DNA of 64,000 nucleotides from Promineifilum sp. (GTDB taxonomy: Bacteria; Chloroflexota; Anaerolineae; Promineifilales; Promineifilaceae). Shown here in pieces: positions 43,757 through 53,153 of the stretch (positions are counted from its first letter, which is position 1; each line of letters begins with the position of its first letter). Below the pieces are notes generated by a model that did no database searches, had not been told where the DNA came from, and saw only the letters and a program-made list of their open reading frames with translations. Location of the stretch: NCBI GenBank assembly GCA_020634335.1, contig JACKBY010000013.1:34444-98443 (forward strand), written 5' to 3'. A program made the position numbers and the translations under genes.

Positions 43757-45130
43757 CTAGGGCATCGTGCGCGGCCGGGGGAACGGCGTTGGCATCGTCA
43801 GCGGATCAACGCCTAATAGCGTCGGCGGGTTGGGGCGGAATAGCTCGGCGTCGATGCGGCCGGTTCCCGGATCGATGATGAAGTAATGGCTGCGGGCGTA
43901 ATCGCGCATCGGCAAAATCAACTGTTGCGCTTTTTGGGCGATGCCGCCGAATTGGCCCCCCAGATACCAGACGGCCGCACCTTTCACCTGCGGATAGGCC
44001 GCGTAGAGCCACGAGGCCCAGGCCATGTCCTCCACAGCCGGGATCGGCTGGGGCACGCTGTTATATTCCCAGCCCCACTCGGTGATCAGAATCGTCGGCC
44101 GAGGAATGCCGTGCCGGTCGCAGATGTCGAAAAGCGACTGGAATCGACCGACCAGGTAGGGGTAGATCGCGCCGATATGATCGTTGGTCAGGCTGTACTC
44201 ATGAATGGCAACAGCCACCTCGTCCGGATGCTCGCCGGCGAAGCGCAGGAAGTCGAGCATGGCCGGATGCTCCCAGTCTTCCGGTTCGGGCACGCCTGTT
44301 GACCAACTGAACGCTCCATAGCGATAGCCATCGGCCAGGGCCAGCTTAGCCGTCTCCAGCGAAAATCGTCCCAGGCGCTCGATCTGTAGCTGGCCGTTGT
44401 CACCATAGCGCCCCGGCTCATTGAGCGTCTCCAGCCAGATATATTCCCTCTCCAGTTTGGACGGCACGTTGTCGCGGTTCAGTTGCCAGCTCACGGCCGC
44501 GGCTTCTTCGGGGGACAGCGACAGATTGTAAAAAGGCGCTTCGAATCGCGGATCCGTCAGGCGAAATACCAGCGTGTGGGGAACGAACCGGCCGGCCGCC
44601 TCGTTGGCCTTCATGATATTCTGTGCTTCTAAAATCGGCCCGGCGTCGTCGGTGCTCTTCAGAAAGAACGGAATGCCGGCCGCGTTGAGGTCGGCCATCC
44701 ACTGGCCCAATCCGGTGGCGTTCCCACCGGGGCCGGTGTGGAAGCCGATTTTGGTGAAGGCCAGGTCTAACCCTTGTGCCTGCGCTTTGGCGCGCGCGGC
44801 CTCTAAATCAATCGGTGGCAAGGCGACCACGACTGTCGGCGGCGGCAGGGGCGGGCCTACCGTCGGGAGCGGCGTGGGGCCGGGTGTCGGGTCGAGCGCG
44901 CTGCCCAGAATGGGTGCGATAAATGCTGATGGTTCGGCGGCCGCGGCTGGCGGCGTGGCGGCAAAGGCGAGCCATCCTTCGGCGCTCGATGCCGACGTTG
45001 GTGGCTCCACCGTGGCCGACGATAAGACCGCGCAGCCGGCAATCGCCGATACGAATGCCATGAGTAGCAGGCCGAGGAATGGGGATGGCCCCCTGGACTC
45101 AATTTGGTATTTCTGGTTGGGAAGCGTCAA
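43757..45130 (-). CDS. Lipoprotein glycoside-hydrolase-like protein (clan GH-A type), copy 2
   Basis: About 457 residues. A TTG at 45130 with AGGAGA upstream is the likely start, giving an N-terminal signal and lipobox (AFVSAIAGC). A proline-rich linker (GPTPLPTVGPPLPPPTVVV) leads to a TIM-barrel-like domain. The two acidic residues expected for clan GH-A enzymes are present in WLETLNEPGR (proton donor) and ILITEWGWEYN (nucleophile), with YLVGRF, QVKGAAVWYL and ARSHYF around them. It is probably anchored on the outer face of the cytoplasmic membrane. It is a tandem paralogue of the gene just upstream, starting 19 bases after it. The CAZy family and substrate are not determined. Confidence 0.75.
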   Translation of the reverse strand: MTLPNQKYQIESRGPSPFLGLLLMAFVSAIAGCAVLSSATVEPPTSASSAEGWLAFAATPPAAAAEPSAFIAPILGSALDPTPGPTPLPTVGPPLPPPTVVVALPPIDLEAARAKAQAQGLDLAFTKIGFHTGPGGNATGLGQWMADLNAAGIPFFLKSTDDAGPILEAQNIMKANEAAGRFVPHTLVFRLTDPRFEAPFYNLSLSPEEAAAVSWQLNRDNVPSKLEREYIWLETLNEPGRYGDNGQLQIERLGRFSLETAKLALADGYRYGAFSWSTGVPEPEDWEHPAMLDFLRFAGEHPDEVAVAIHEYSLTNDHIGAIYPYLVGRFQSLFDICDRHGIPRPTILITEWGWEYNSVPQPIPAVEDMAWASWLYAAYPQVKGAAVWYLGGQFGGIAQKAQQLILPMRDYARSHYFIIDPGTGRIDAELFRPNPPTLLGVDPLTMPTPFPRPRTMP

Positions 45131-45149
45131 GGTACTTCTCCTGTGCTGT

Positions 45150-46394
45150 TCAGGGTGACGGCTTAAAGATGGCCGGGTCGACGCGCCCAAAACCGGGGTC
45201 GACGCCGAAGTAGTGGCTCAGGCTATAGTTTCTGACCGGATCAATCAACGCGGCCGTCTGATCTTCGATTGTGCCCGGCGTGTCGCCCAGGTACCAGATG
45301 GCCGCGCCCTTGACCTGTGGATAAGCGGCATAGAGGCGGGCCGCCCAGCGAATGTCAATCAGGGCTTGGGCCGGCGACGGCACGGTGTCGTACGTCCAGC
45401 CCCATTCGGTGATCAAAACGGTCGGCCGCATAATGCCGTTGCGGTCGCAGGCGTCGAAGAGAAACTGGAAACGACCGATCAGATAGGGGTAAATTGCCCC
45501 CACGTCATCGACTTCGTAACTGTATTCGTGCAGGGCGACGGCCAATCGGTCCTGATTTTCCCCGGCCAGCCGCAGGAATTTGAGCATCGACGGCGATTCC
45601 CAATCGGCTGGTTCCGGCTCGCCCGACGACCAGCCAAAGGCCGCCCAGCGAAAGCCGTCGCGTAGCGTCAATTGCGCCGTCTCATAGGCAAAATCGGCCA
45701 GCCACGCCGCCCGATTCTTGTCGACCTCGTTGACTGTTTCCACCCACACGTATGCGGGGTCCAGCTCCGGCGGGAAAACGGCCTTGTGCTGCGCCCAATG
45801 GTAGGCGGCCGCGGCCTTGGGATCGGCATTGTAATTGGGCACGTTGTCTACGCCCGACACCCGGCGATAGACCAGCGTGTGGGGGACGCCGCTCTTTTTC
45901 ATCAGCTCCTGGGCCATGTAGAGCGGTTGGGCATTATCGGTGCTCTTCAGGAAGAATGGGACGCCGGCCGCGTCCAGTTCGATCATCATGTCCACCAGAT
46001 CGGCCCAGCGGCCGCGGTCACCGGCATGAAAGCCGATCTTGTTAAACGTTAGCTTTAACCCTTGCGCTTCCAACTCTACTGCTTCGGCTGCGAAATCGAT
46101 TGGCGGCTGGCCGGAGAACACTAGCGGCGGCGGCAGGGGCGGCGGCAAGGGCACTGTTGCGGCTCGAATCAGGGGGATAAAGGCGCGTGGGGGAAAGGTC
46201 AGGGTATCAGGGCGGGAACCGGGCCAAGAGGCTTGGCCGGCCATTCGCGATTGAGCAGCATTGTCCAAGGCGAAAAGGCCAGTAGCAGCTATGAGGCTAC
46301 CCAACGCCAAGGCCGCGGCAGTGAACAAGATGATCGTGAGGACGGGCTTGCCCAGGACGCCGGGCAGTTCCTTGTCGTGCTTTGCGTGCTTCAT
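45150..46394 (-). CDS. Membrane-anchored glycoside-hydrolase-like protein (clan GH-A type), copy 1
   Basis: A 414-residue protein whose N-terminus has a single hydrophobic segment (LTIILFTAAALALGSLIAATG) without a lipobox cysteine, followed by a proline-rich stretch (PLPPPLPPPLVFSG) and a TIM-barrel-like domain. It shares blocks with its neighbour: KIGFHAG, PFFLKSTDNA, VNEVDKNR and ILITEWGWTYD (candidate acid/base and nucleophile), AIYPYLIGRFQFLFDACDRNG and QVKGAAIWYLG. Here the donor motif is VNEV where the neighbour has LNEP. The two genes are a tandem duplication with different membrane anchors. ATG 46394 follows AGTAGGG. Confidence 0.75.
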   Translation of the reverse strand: MKHAKHDKELPGVLGKPVLTIILFTAAALALGSLIAATGLFALDNAAQSRMAGQASWPGSRPDTLTFPPRAFIPLIRAATVPLPPPLPPPLVFSGQPPIDFAAEAVELEAQGLKLTFNKIGFHAGDRGRWADLVDMMIELDAAGVPFFLKSTDNAQPLYMAQELMKKSGVPHTLVYRRVSGVDNVPNYNADPKAAAAYHWAQHKAVFPPELDPAYVWVETVNEVDKNRAAWLADFAYETAQLTLRDGFRWAAFGWSSGEPEPADWESPSMLKFLRLAGENQDRLAVALHEYSYEVDDVGAIYPYLIGRFQFLFDACDRNGIMRPTVLITEWGWTYDTVPSPAQALIDIRWAARLYAAYPQVKGAAIWYLGDTPGTIEDQTAALIDPVRNYSLSHYFGVDPGFGRVDPAIFKPSP

Positions 46395-46491
46395 CAAGGT
46401 GACCCTACTATAGCGTACTTTGAATTAAAGCGGTTCATTACAACGTTAAAATATTTGGCACCTCTCATCGACCTCTTGTACCTCCGTGGGT

Positions 46492-46497
46492 TATAAT
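46492..46497 (+). promoter_or_regulatory. -10 box directly before the ATP-grasp gene
   Basis: TATAAT with six bases to the ATG at 46504; no Shine-Dalgarno is visible. This spacing places the transcription start at the start codon. Confidence 0.55.
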
Positions 46498-46503
46498 TCG
46501 ATC

Positions 46504-47763
46504 ATGGAAAACGGACGTGTGGCGGCCCCGGGCATCATGTTGCTGACAACTGTTCGCTCATACCGGCTGGAAGCGTTTCGCGCCGCGGCCAATCGGCTGG
46601 GTGTCAGGATGATGACCGGCATCGATTTGCCGGATCAGTTGGCCGAGCAGTGGCCCGGAGCGTTACCGTTGACATTCACCGACATAGAGGAGTCTACCCG
46701 CAGGATAGCCGCCCATGCCGCCGAGCAGCCGCTGTGCGCCATCCTGTCGGTTGACGATAGCGGCAGCCTGATCGCCGCGGCGGCCTCGGCCGCGCTGGGC
46801 TTGCCGCACAACGACCCCGCCGCGGCCGAAGCGGCGCGCGATAAATCACGGATGCGGCGGTTGTTGAAGCGGGGCGGCGTGGCCGTGCCCTGGTTCCGGT
46901 CCTATACGACGGCCGATGACCCGGCTGCGGTCGCGGCGCAAGCGCCCTATCCTTGCGTCGTCAAGCCGGTCAACTTGAACGGCAGTCGCGGCGTCATGCG
47001 TGCCGATTCACCGGCCGAACTCGTCGTCGCAATCGACCGCCTAAAACGCTTGATCACCGCCGAGACCGACGAAGATCGCCCTTACCTGGTCGAAACCTAT
47101 CTGCCCGGCATCGAGGTGGCGCTGGAGGGAATGCTGGATAACGGCCGCCTTACCGTGCTGGCCCTGTTCGACAAGCCCGAGCCGTTGGTGGGGCCTTTCT
47201 TCGAGGAAACCATCTACGTCACGCCATCGCGCTTGCCCTCATCCGTACAGGCTACCATCGAGAGGACAACAGCCGACGCGGCGAGGGCGCTTGGTTTGGT
47301 GGCCGGGCCGATCCATGCCGAATTGCGCGTGAACGACGAAGGGGTGTGGATCATTGAGATCGCCGGGCGCTCCATCGGCGGACTGTGCTCGCAGGTCTTG
47401 CGGTTCGGCGTCGATGTCTCGCTGGAGGAGCTGATCATCCGGCAGGCGGCCGGGCTGCCGCTGGGTGATATCTCGCGCCGCGACCACGCTGCCGGCGTCA
47501 TGATGATACCCATTCCGGAGGCGGGGCTCTTGCGTGAGGTGTCGGGCGTGGAGGAAGCCGCGGCCGTGCCCCTGATCGAGAGCATTGAGATTACTGCCCG
47601 CCTCAACTATCCTATTGTGCCTCTGCCGGAGGGGGACAGCTATCTGGGCTTCATCTTCGCGCGGGGGGAAACGCCCGAAGCAGTCGAGGCCGCGTTGCGA
47701 CAGGCGCACGTTTGTCTACGCTTCGAGATAGACGCCCTGCTGCCGGTTTTCACCAGTCCATAA
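46504..47763 (+). CDS. ATP-grasp domain protein (carboxylate-amine/thiol ligase type)
   Basis: A 419-residue ligase of the ATP-grasp superfamily, related to carbamoyl-phosphate synthase/biotin carboxylase-like enzymes. The preATP-grasp domain is near 1-105 (ILSVDDSGSLIAAAASAALG), followed by NDPAAAEAARDKSRMRRLL, VPWFRSY, VVKPVNLNGSRGVM (ATP-binding loop, about 150), YLVETYLPGIEVALEG and the metal ligands in WIIEIAGRSIGGLC (about 285). A C-terminal domain of about 100 residues follows. It activates a carboxylate with ATP and joins it to an amine; the substrate cannot be named. It stands alone, next to the GH-like pair on the other strand. ATG 46504 is preferred because of its leaderless-type promoter. 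Confidence 0.85.
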   Translation: MENGRVAAPGIMLLTTVRSYRLEAFRAAANRLGVRMMTGIDLPDQLAEQWPGALPLTFTDIEESTRRIAAHAAEQPLCAILSVDDSGSLIAAAASAALGLPHNDPAAAEAARDKSRMRRLLKRGGVAVPWFRSYTTADDPAAVAAQAPYPCVVKPVNLNGSRGVMRADSPAELVVAIDRLKRLITAETDEDRPYLVETYLPGIEVALEGMLDNGRLTVLALFDKPEPLVGPFFEETIYVTPSRLPSSVQATIERTTADAARALGLVAGPIHAELRVNDEGVWIIEIAGRSIGGLCSQVLRFGVDVSLEELIIRQAAGLPLGDISRRDHAAGVMMIPIPEAGLLREVSGVEEAAAVPLIESIEITARLNYPIVPLPEGDSYLGFIFARGETPEAVEAALRQAHVCLRFEIDALLPVFTSP

Positions 47764-47798
47764 AGTTGTGAACCGGCCGGCGCTAGGCCAGCCGTCGC

Positions 47799-49040
47799 TC
47801 ATCCGTCAAGCAGTAATGCCTCCGGCTCCTCGACCAGTTGTTTGACCCGTACCAGGAATTGCACAGCTTCGCGGCCGTCGACAATACGATGATCGTAGCT
47901 CAGGGCGACGTAGATCATGGGGCGGATGATAATCTCGCCGTCGCGGGCGACCGGCCGATCCTGAATGTTGTGCAGTCCCAGAATACCTACTTGCGGCGGA
48001 TTCAGAATAGGTGTGCTCAGCATCGAACCGAAGACACCTCCGTTGGTGATGGTGAACGTGCCGCCACGAAGGTCTTCCAGCGAGAGCGTGCCGTCGCGGG
48101 AGCTTGCAGCGAAATCTCGCACGGCTTTTTCGATATCAGCAAAGGATTTGCGGTCGGCGTCGCGAATTACCGGCACGACTAACCCTTCTTCCGCGCCGAC
48201 GGCGATGCCGATGTCGTAGTAGTGCTTCAGGACGATCTCGTCGCCCTGAAGCTCGGCATTCAGCCGGGGGAAGGCTTTTAGCGCGCCGACGCAAGCTTTT
48301 ACGAAAAAGGATGTAAAGCCCAGTTTCACGCCGTGTTGGTTGACAAAGGACTCTTGCCGGCGGCGGCGCATGTCCATGACCGCGCTCATGTCGATCTCGT
48401 TGAATGTCGTCAGGATGGCCGCCGTCTGCTGGGCCTCCACCAGACGTTGGGCGATGGTGCGGCGGCGGCGCGACATGCGCTGCCGCTCTTCCCGCTCATC
48501 AGTTTCGGGCGATGGGGTCGGACGAGGGGAAGCAAAAACCCGCTCTCCCTCATCCGGTTCGGTTGCCGGTTCCGGTCGGGTCCGGGGTTCGACGCGCGCG
48601 GCGATGTCTTGCCGGGTGACGCGGCCGCCCGCGCCGCTGCCGTCTATTTGCGCCAGATCAACGCCTTCGGCCTCGGCCATGCGCCGGGCGACCGGCGTCG
48701 CCTTGCCCTTGCCTGCCGGTGTCTCGCCCGTGTTCGTGGGCGACGGCGGCGCGGGGTCGCCGGGGTCGGCCTGAGCCTTGGTTTGGGTCTTGCCGGTCGC
48801 GCCGTTGGCATCAATTGCCCCCAGCACGTCACCGATTTTTACGTCGCTGCCGGTGGGTTGGGTGATGGTGGCGATCACCCCGGCCGTCGTGGCCCCCACT
48901 TCCACGTCAACCTTGTCGGTCTCCAGTTCGACGATGACGTCGCCTACTTTCACCGGATCGCCAACCTTCACTCGCCACTCGCCAACTGTGGCTTCGACGA
49001 TGGATTCGCCCAATTCGGGCACAGTGATTTCCGTTGTCAT
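47799..49040 (-). CDS. odhB: Dihydrolipoamide succinyltransferase (E2 of 2-oxoglutarate dehydrogenase)
   Basis: A 413-residue E2 component. The N-terminal lipoyl domain carries the lipoylated lysine in VELETDKVDVEV (about 43), followed by an Ala/Pro/Gly-rich linker, the E1/E3-binding domain (ATPVARRMAEAEGVDLAQI, about 120-155) and the acyltransferase core with VVPVIRDADRK, FTITNGGVFGS and the catalytic YDHRIVDGREAV. The ATG at 49040 overlaps the odhA stop (ATGA), with AGGAGG at 49052-49057. The E1 gene upstream supports the succinyl rather than acetyl assignment. The E3 gene is not nearby. Confidence 0.95.
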   Translation of the reverse strand: MTTEITVPELGESIVEATVGEWRVKVGDPVKVGDVIVELETDKVDVEVGATTAGVIATITQPTGSDVKIGDVLGAIDANGATGKTQTKAQADPGDPAPPSPTNTGETPAGKGKATPVARRMAEAEGVDLAQIDGSGAGGRVTRQDIAARVEPRTRPEPATEPDEGERVFASPRPTPSPETDEREERQRMSRRRRTIAQRLVEAQQTAAILTTFNEIDMSAVMDMRRRRQESFVNQHGVKLGFTSFFVKACVGALKAFPRLNAELQGDEIVLKHYYDIGIAVGAEEGLVVPVIRDADRKSFADIEKAVRDFAASSRDGTLSLEDLRGGTFTITNGGVFGSMLSTPILNPPQVGILGLHNIQDRPVARDGEIIIRPMIYVALSYDHRIVDGREAVQFLVRVKQLVEEPEALLLDG

Positions 49041-51661
49041 CAGGTGGTTACCTCCTCGTGAAGTTCGTAGGCCCGGTCGAGCAGTGTTGTCTGGCTCAGG
49101 ACGTGCATGCCCATGGAACCCTCGGCCGGAGCGGCGCGGCGTGGTCGAGCGATGAGTCGCAGAGGCAGAGCGCCGTCCAGCAGATGGCGGAGGCGCTGAT
49201 GAATCGTGTCCCACGCGCCGGCGTTGGCCGGTTCCTCCTGTAGCCAGACGACTTCGGCCGCGTTGGGGTACGACGCGATTATTTCGGCCAATGCCCTGGT
49301 CTCCAAAGGATAGAGTTGTTCGACGCGCACCAGGGCCAGATCGGTCCGTTCAGCATGGCGAGGATCGCTGATCATGTCGATGTAGATTTTGCCGCTGCAC
49401 AAAATGATGCGGCGCACCGCGTCGCGGTCGGCTACGGTCCGAGGATCATCGATGACCGGTTGCCACTGCCCTTCGGCCAGGTCGCGCAACGACGAAAATA
49501 CCTTCGGGTTGCGCAGCAAACTCTTGGGCGTCATGATGATGAGCGGCAGGGGATCGATTGTCAGGAGGGCCGCCTGACGACGCAGCAGATGGAAATATTG
49601 CGCTGCGGTGGTGGCGTTGGCGATGCGGATATTGGTCTCGGCCGCCGATTGCAAAAAGCGCTCCAGGCGGCCGGTTGAGTGATCCGGCCCTTGACCCTCA
49701 TAACCGTGGGGCAGCAGCAGAACCAGAGAGGACGCCAGCTCCCACTTGGCATTGCCGGAGGTCACGTATTCGTCAATGATGGCCTGGGCGGTGTTGATGA
49801 AGTCGCCATACTGCGCTTCCCAAAGGACCAGCCGTTCCGGGGCCTGAATGCTGTAGCCGTACTCAAAGCCGATAGTCCCGGCCTCGGACAGCGGACTGTT
49901 GCGAACCTCGAACGCGGCCTGAGCCTGGGGGATATGTTGCAGCGGGATATGGATCGCGCCGGTGGTTTCGTCGCGCAGAACGGCATGGCGCTGGCTGAAC
50001 GTGCCGCGCTCCACGTCTTCGCCGGTCAGGCGGATGGCCGTGCCCTCGGCCAGGATGGACGCGAAGGCCAACGCTTCGGCCGTGGCCCAATCGACCGTGG
50101 TGGCATCAGGATCGGCAAACATATCATGGCGGCGCTCAAAAGTGCGCGCCAGCTTTTTACTGATGGTAAAGTTCTCGGGCAGACGCAGTAACTCTTTATT
50201 GAGCTCCACCAACAAGTCGGCCGGCAGATCGGTCTGGACGCCACGCGCCGCGCCGCCGGGTGGTGGGGGCAGTTGGGGTTCCAGGGCGGCCGCCGGCTCC
50301 GACGGTAATGATTGGTAAATCTGGTTGAGCGTGTCGAGTTGTTGCTGAAAAAGTTGTTCGCTCCGCTCGGTAGTGAGCACGCCCCGTCCCGCCAGCGTGG
50401 CCGTCCACAACTTGCGAGCGGTCGGATGCTCGTCGATGCGCTCATACATTTGCGGCTGGGTGAAACGCGGCTCGTCGCCCTCGTTGTGGCCGTAGCGCCG
50501 ATAGCCCACCAGATCGATTACGAAGTCGGTATGGAACTTCTGCCGGTAGGCCGACGCCAGGCGTGCGACCTCCACGCAGGCTTCGGGGTCGTCGGCGTTC
50601 ACGTGGACGATGGGCATCTTGAAGCCCTTGGCCAGGTCGCTGGCATATAGCATGCTGCGACCTTCCCACTGGGAGGTGGTAAAGCCGACCTGATTGTTGG
50701 CGATAATGTGGATCGTCCCGCCAACGCGATAGCCGCGCAAGCGTTGCAGGTTAAGCGTTTCGGCGACGATGCCCTGGCCGGGAAAGGCGGCATCGCCGTG
50801 GATCACGACGGGCAGGATGGCGCGCGGATCGAAGTACGGCCGCCCCGGCTTGTCGGCCGTCGTGCCGGCGGCCCGCGCCATGCCGGCGATGATCGGGTTG
50901 ACGTGTTCCAGGTGGCTGGGGTTAGGCGGCATGATAACAACCAAATCCACCGGATTGTTACCATTGAGCGAACGGCTGGCCCCGGCATGATACTTCACGT
51001 CGCCCGTCCAGCCCAAATAGTCGCGCGCCGGATGTTCTTCTCCGGCCGTGTCGCGAAACTCCTGGAGAATTTCGGCATAGGATTTGTTGAGGATGTGGGC
51101 TAGCACGTTCAGGCGGCCGCGATGGGCCATGCCAATCAGGATGGTGTAGATGCCCGCGTCCACCGACTCGCCCAGGATGATGTCCAGCATGGGCACCATC
51201 ATGTCCAGTCCCTCGACGGAGAAGCGCGTCTTGCCGGGGAAGATGCGATGCAGGAAGTGTTCGAAAGCCTCAACCTTGGTCAACTGTTCGAGCAGGCGGA
51301 CGGGATCGAGCGGATCGTTCGGAGGCCGGAAGCGCCGGGATTCGGCCGCTTCGCGCAGCCAGGCGCGCTCATCGGGCAAACGGAGGTGATCATAGTCGTA
51401 GCCGATGGTTGACGAATAAATCTCTCGCAATTGGGCGATGGCCTCATAGGCGTTGTCAGCAGCGGTAGGGTTGCCGATCAACGAGGCCGGCAGAAAACGC
51501 AGATCGTCATCGTGAAGTCCATGGGCGGAGGGATGGAGCGATGGATCGCCCGGTGGATTGGCCAGACCGAGCGGGTCGATCTTGCTCGCCAGGTGCCCAT
51601 ACTCGCGAATGGCTGTAGCCAGATTGACCGCGCCCATGACCTTGTCGGTCTCGGCGGTCAC
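49040..51661 (-). CDS. odhA: 2-oxoglutarate dehydrogenase E1 component (5' end disturbed)
   Basis: A thiamine-diphosphate enzyme of 873 residues from the GTG at 51661. Landmarks: GMAHRGRLNVLAHIL, GDVKYHAGASR, HGDAAFPGQGIVAETLN, IANNQVGFTTS, NADDPEACVEVARLA, YRRYGHNEGDEPRFTQP, GTIGFEYGYS, LLPHGYEGQGPDHSTGRLER and the C-terminal LVRVEQLYPLE. The family's N-terminal segment continues upstream in frame (YRNDPSSVDAATREAF, 51722-51769) and then, only after a frame change, as GYVLEL, reaching an ATG at 51823 in the original frame. So the true start is probably 51823, with two compensating indels (about -1 and -2) between 51770 and 51805, or they are sequence errors. TAATAT lies seven bases before that ATG. 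Confidence 0.93.
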   Translation of the reverse strand: MTAETDKVMGAVNLATAIREYGHLASKIDPLGLANPPGDPSLHPSAHGLHDDDLRFLPASLIGNPTAADNAYEAIAQLREIYSSTIGYDYDHLRLPDERAWLREAAESRRFRPPNDPLDPVRLLEQLTKVEAFEHFLHRIFPGKTRFSVEGLDMMVPMLDIILGESVDAGIYTILIGMAHRGRLNVLAHILNKSYAEILQEFRDTAGEEHPARDYLGWTGDVKYHAGASRSLNGNNPVDLVVIMPPNPSHLEHVNPIIAGMARAAGTTADKPGRPYFDPRAILPVVIHGDAAFPGQGIVAETLNLQRLRGYRVGGTIHIIANNQVGFTTSQWEGRSMLYASDLAKGFKMPIVHVNADDPEACVEVARLASAYRQKFHTDFVIDLVGYRRYGHNEGDEPRFTQPQMYERIDEHPTARKLWTATLAGRGVLTTERSEQLFQQQLDTLNQIYQSLPSEPAAALEPQLPPPPGGAARGVQTDLPADLLVELNKELLRLPENFTISKKLARTFERRHDMFADPDATTVDWATAEALAFASILAEGTAIRLTGEDVERGTFSQRHAVLRDETTGAIHIPLQHIPQAQAAFEVRNSPLSEAGTIGFEYGYSIQAPERLVLWEAQYGDFINTAQAIIDEYVTSGNAKWELASSLVLLLPHGYEGQGPDHSTGRLERFLQSAAETNIRIANATTAAQYFHLLRRQAALLTIDPLPLIIMTPKSLLRNPKVFSSLRDLAEGQWQPVIDDPRTVADRDAVRRIILCSGKIYIDMISDPRHAERTDLALVRVEQLYPLETRALAEIIASYPNAAEVVWLQEEPANAGAWDTIHQRLRHLLDGALPLRLIARPRRAAPAEGSMGMHVLSQTTLLDRAYELHEEVTT

Positions 51662-51918
51662 GGCCGACGTTGCCGGGATCTGCCGATTGCCGTCCTCAGG
51701 AGGCCGCCACCTTGCAAAGGCCTCGCGCGTCGCCGCATCGACGCTACTCGGATCGTTACGGTACGTTCATAAGCTCAAGTACATAGCCCGTGTTGGCCCA
51801 TGAAACCTACGCCAAAAATTCATGGCGGCTATATTAACAGGTTTACGGGCCGATCATCCTGAATTCAAGCCACCTGCAGGTGGCTTGTTGATGTCATTGT
51901 CCGATTATTGGGAGTGGG

Positions 51919-52145
51919 CTATGCTGTGCTCAGGCCGACCCAAAAATGGTGTGGCAGCACGGTTCGAGCGCGCTGGACCTTTACGGAACCGACAGTTACC
52001 TCTTCCTCGGCAAAAGCGGCCGAATTCACCAGGCACAGGTCAGGCATTGCGCCATACTTTGGCGGTAGTAGTCAACCGCGCGTTGAACCTTTTCATCCAA
52101 CGTTCGGCGCGCGTCGGCATCCAGCCACAACATTCCGGTTTTCAT
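51919..52145 (-). pseudogene. Small conserved protein, broken by one frameshift
   Basis: From an ATG at 52145, with GGAGG at 52152-52156, the frame reads MKTGMLWLDADARRTLDEKV and on to VDYYRQ, then stops early. If one A is added in the short A-run at 52058-52060, it continues as KYGAMPDLCLVNSAAF to RTVLPHHFWVGLSTA and ends at 51919, about 75 residues. This pattern (KTxxLWxD..., YYxxKYG..P, LPxHFWxG) matches a small protein family I recall from Chloroflexota genomes; its function is unknown. It follows the FtsK-like gene by 39 bases and would be in the same operon. Indel in a homopolymer suggests either gene decay or sequence error. Confidence 0.6.
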
Positions 52146-52184
52146 GGTTTGCCTCCAAATAGATTGAATTCGGTCATGTCTCAC

Positions 52185-53153
52185 TTAAAAAGGAAGTTTC
52201 TCTGAAGGGGCCTCGCCGGACTCCGGTGGATTTTTGCCCAGTTCGACGCTGCCATCGTGCATCGTAAACATACGCGAAGGCGGCGTGGCCTTCGCTGGGT
52301 TGTCTTTAATCCGCGGCCGTGCGCTATAGGGTTGGGCCAGCAGAATCGGCCGCGCCAGATGATTCAGTTCGGTCAACTGATGGTGAAGTTCATAGTCACT
52401 GACATAGGCCGCCTGGAAGTAGGTCACGTCCTCCCCGGCAACGGCCAGGAAATCACCTTCGCCGTAGAGTCGAGTGGCCTGATCGAGCGAAATTCCGGCA
52501 ACGCGGCGAGCCACAGCCGCATCGCTGAGCCGGCCGATCAATCGCATCGTGATGCTGGCCTTCAAGGTCGAATCCAGTAACGGTGAATCAGGACGGTCGG
52601 CCGCCAGAACGAGGTGTATTCCCGCTTGAGCTCCGTATTGCAGCAAGCGATACAGATCGCTTTTGGGTTGAGCGCCCCCATCCTCAAGGTAGGTAGTGAT
52701 GTGATCCATCAGGATGACGATGCGCGGCAGCGTCATCCGCTCGCGACGGCGATAGGTCATCTCCTCGGCCAGAAAGTGGAGCAGTGAGGCACATGCTTCA
52801 ACCCCGAATGCCGGATCGGTCATCATATGCGGCAGATAACCTAACGGGAGTAGGGGGTAGTCGGTCATATGGAGCCGGGTGGTGCCGTCCCATGCCGGAT
52901 CCAGTATTTGCAATTGACATTGCGCCTGGCGGCTGGTCAGCGCCAACGCCGTGGCGATGGTTCTGAGCAGGGATGTTTTCCCGGCCCCGACTTCCCCGGC
53001 AATAAGAACGTGGCCGTGGCGATGGTTGGCAAATCTCAGCCAGACGGGTTGCCCTTCTTCATCCACGCCCACAGGAATGGACATGGGGGCTCCGTTAGGC
53101 ATTGCGGCCATCAATCTGAAAAGCGGCACAGGAGCATCGTCGGGCGGTGGCAC
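52185..53153 (-). CDS. FtsK/HerA-like DNA translocase, ATPase part (frameshifted gene)
   Basis: A 322-residue segment holding an FtsK-type motor: IPVGVDEEGQPVWLRF, HVLIAGEVGAGKTSLLRT (Walker A at about 53-60), LQILDPAWDG, PRIVILMDHITTYLED (Walker B region), GIHLVLAADRPDSPLLDSTLKA and RLIGRLSDAAVARRV. The GTG at 53153 has no ribosome-binding site and cuts into the conserved beta domain. Reading the N-terminal frame (53439-53095) and moving by one base near 53163 gives a continuous ALGVRIWVSQPQQQPI then RLQVPPPDDAPV, the expected linker in such proteins. So this and the next feature are probably one gene. Related proteins pump DNA; there is no membrane domain here. A LexA box lies upstream (53442-53455). 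Confidence 0.8.
   Translation of the reverse strand: MPPPDDAPVPLFRLMAAMPNGAPMSIPVGVDEEGQPVWLRFANHRHGHVLIAGEVGAGKTSLLRTIATALALTSRQAQCQLQILDPAWDGTTRLHMTDYPLLPLGYLPHMMTDPAFGVEACASLLHFLAEEMTYRRRERMTLPRIVILMDHITTYLEDGGAQPKSDLYRLLQYGAQAGIHLVLAADRPDSPLLDSTLKASITMRLIGRLSDAAVARRVAGISLDQATRLYGEGDFLAVAGEDVTYFQAAYVSDYELHHQLTELNHLARPILLAQPYSARPRIKDNPAKATPPSRMFTMHDGSVELGKNPPESGEAPSEKLPF

Noticed and set aside
49041..49214. N-terminal extension of odhB (58 residues)
   Set aside because: It is entirely inside odhA in another frame, is Ser/Arg/Pro-rich, and the lipoyl domain starts at 49040 after a strong AGGAGG.
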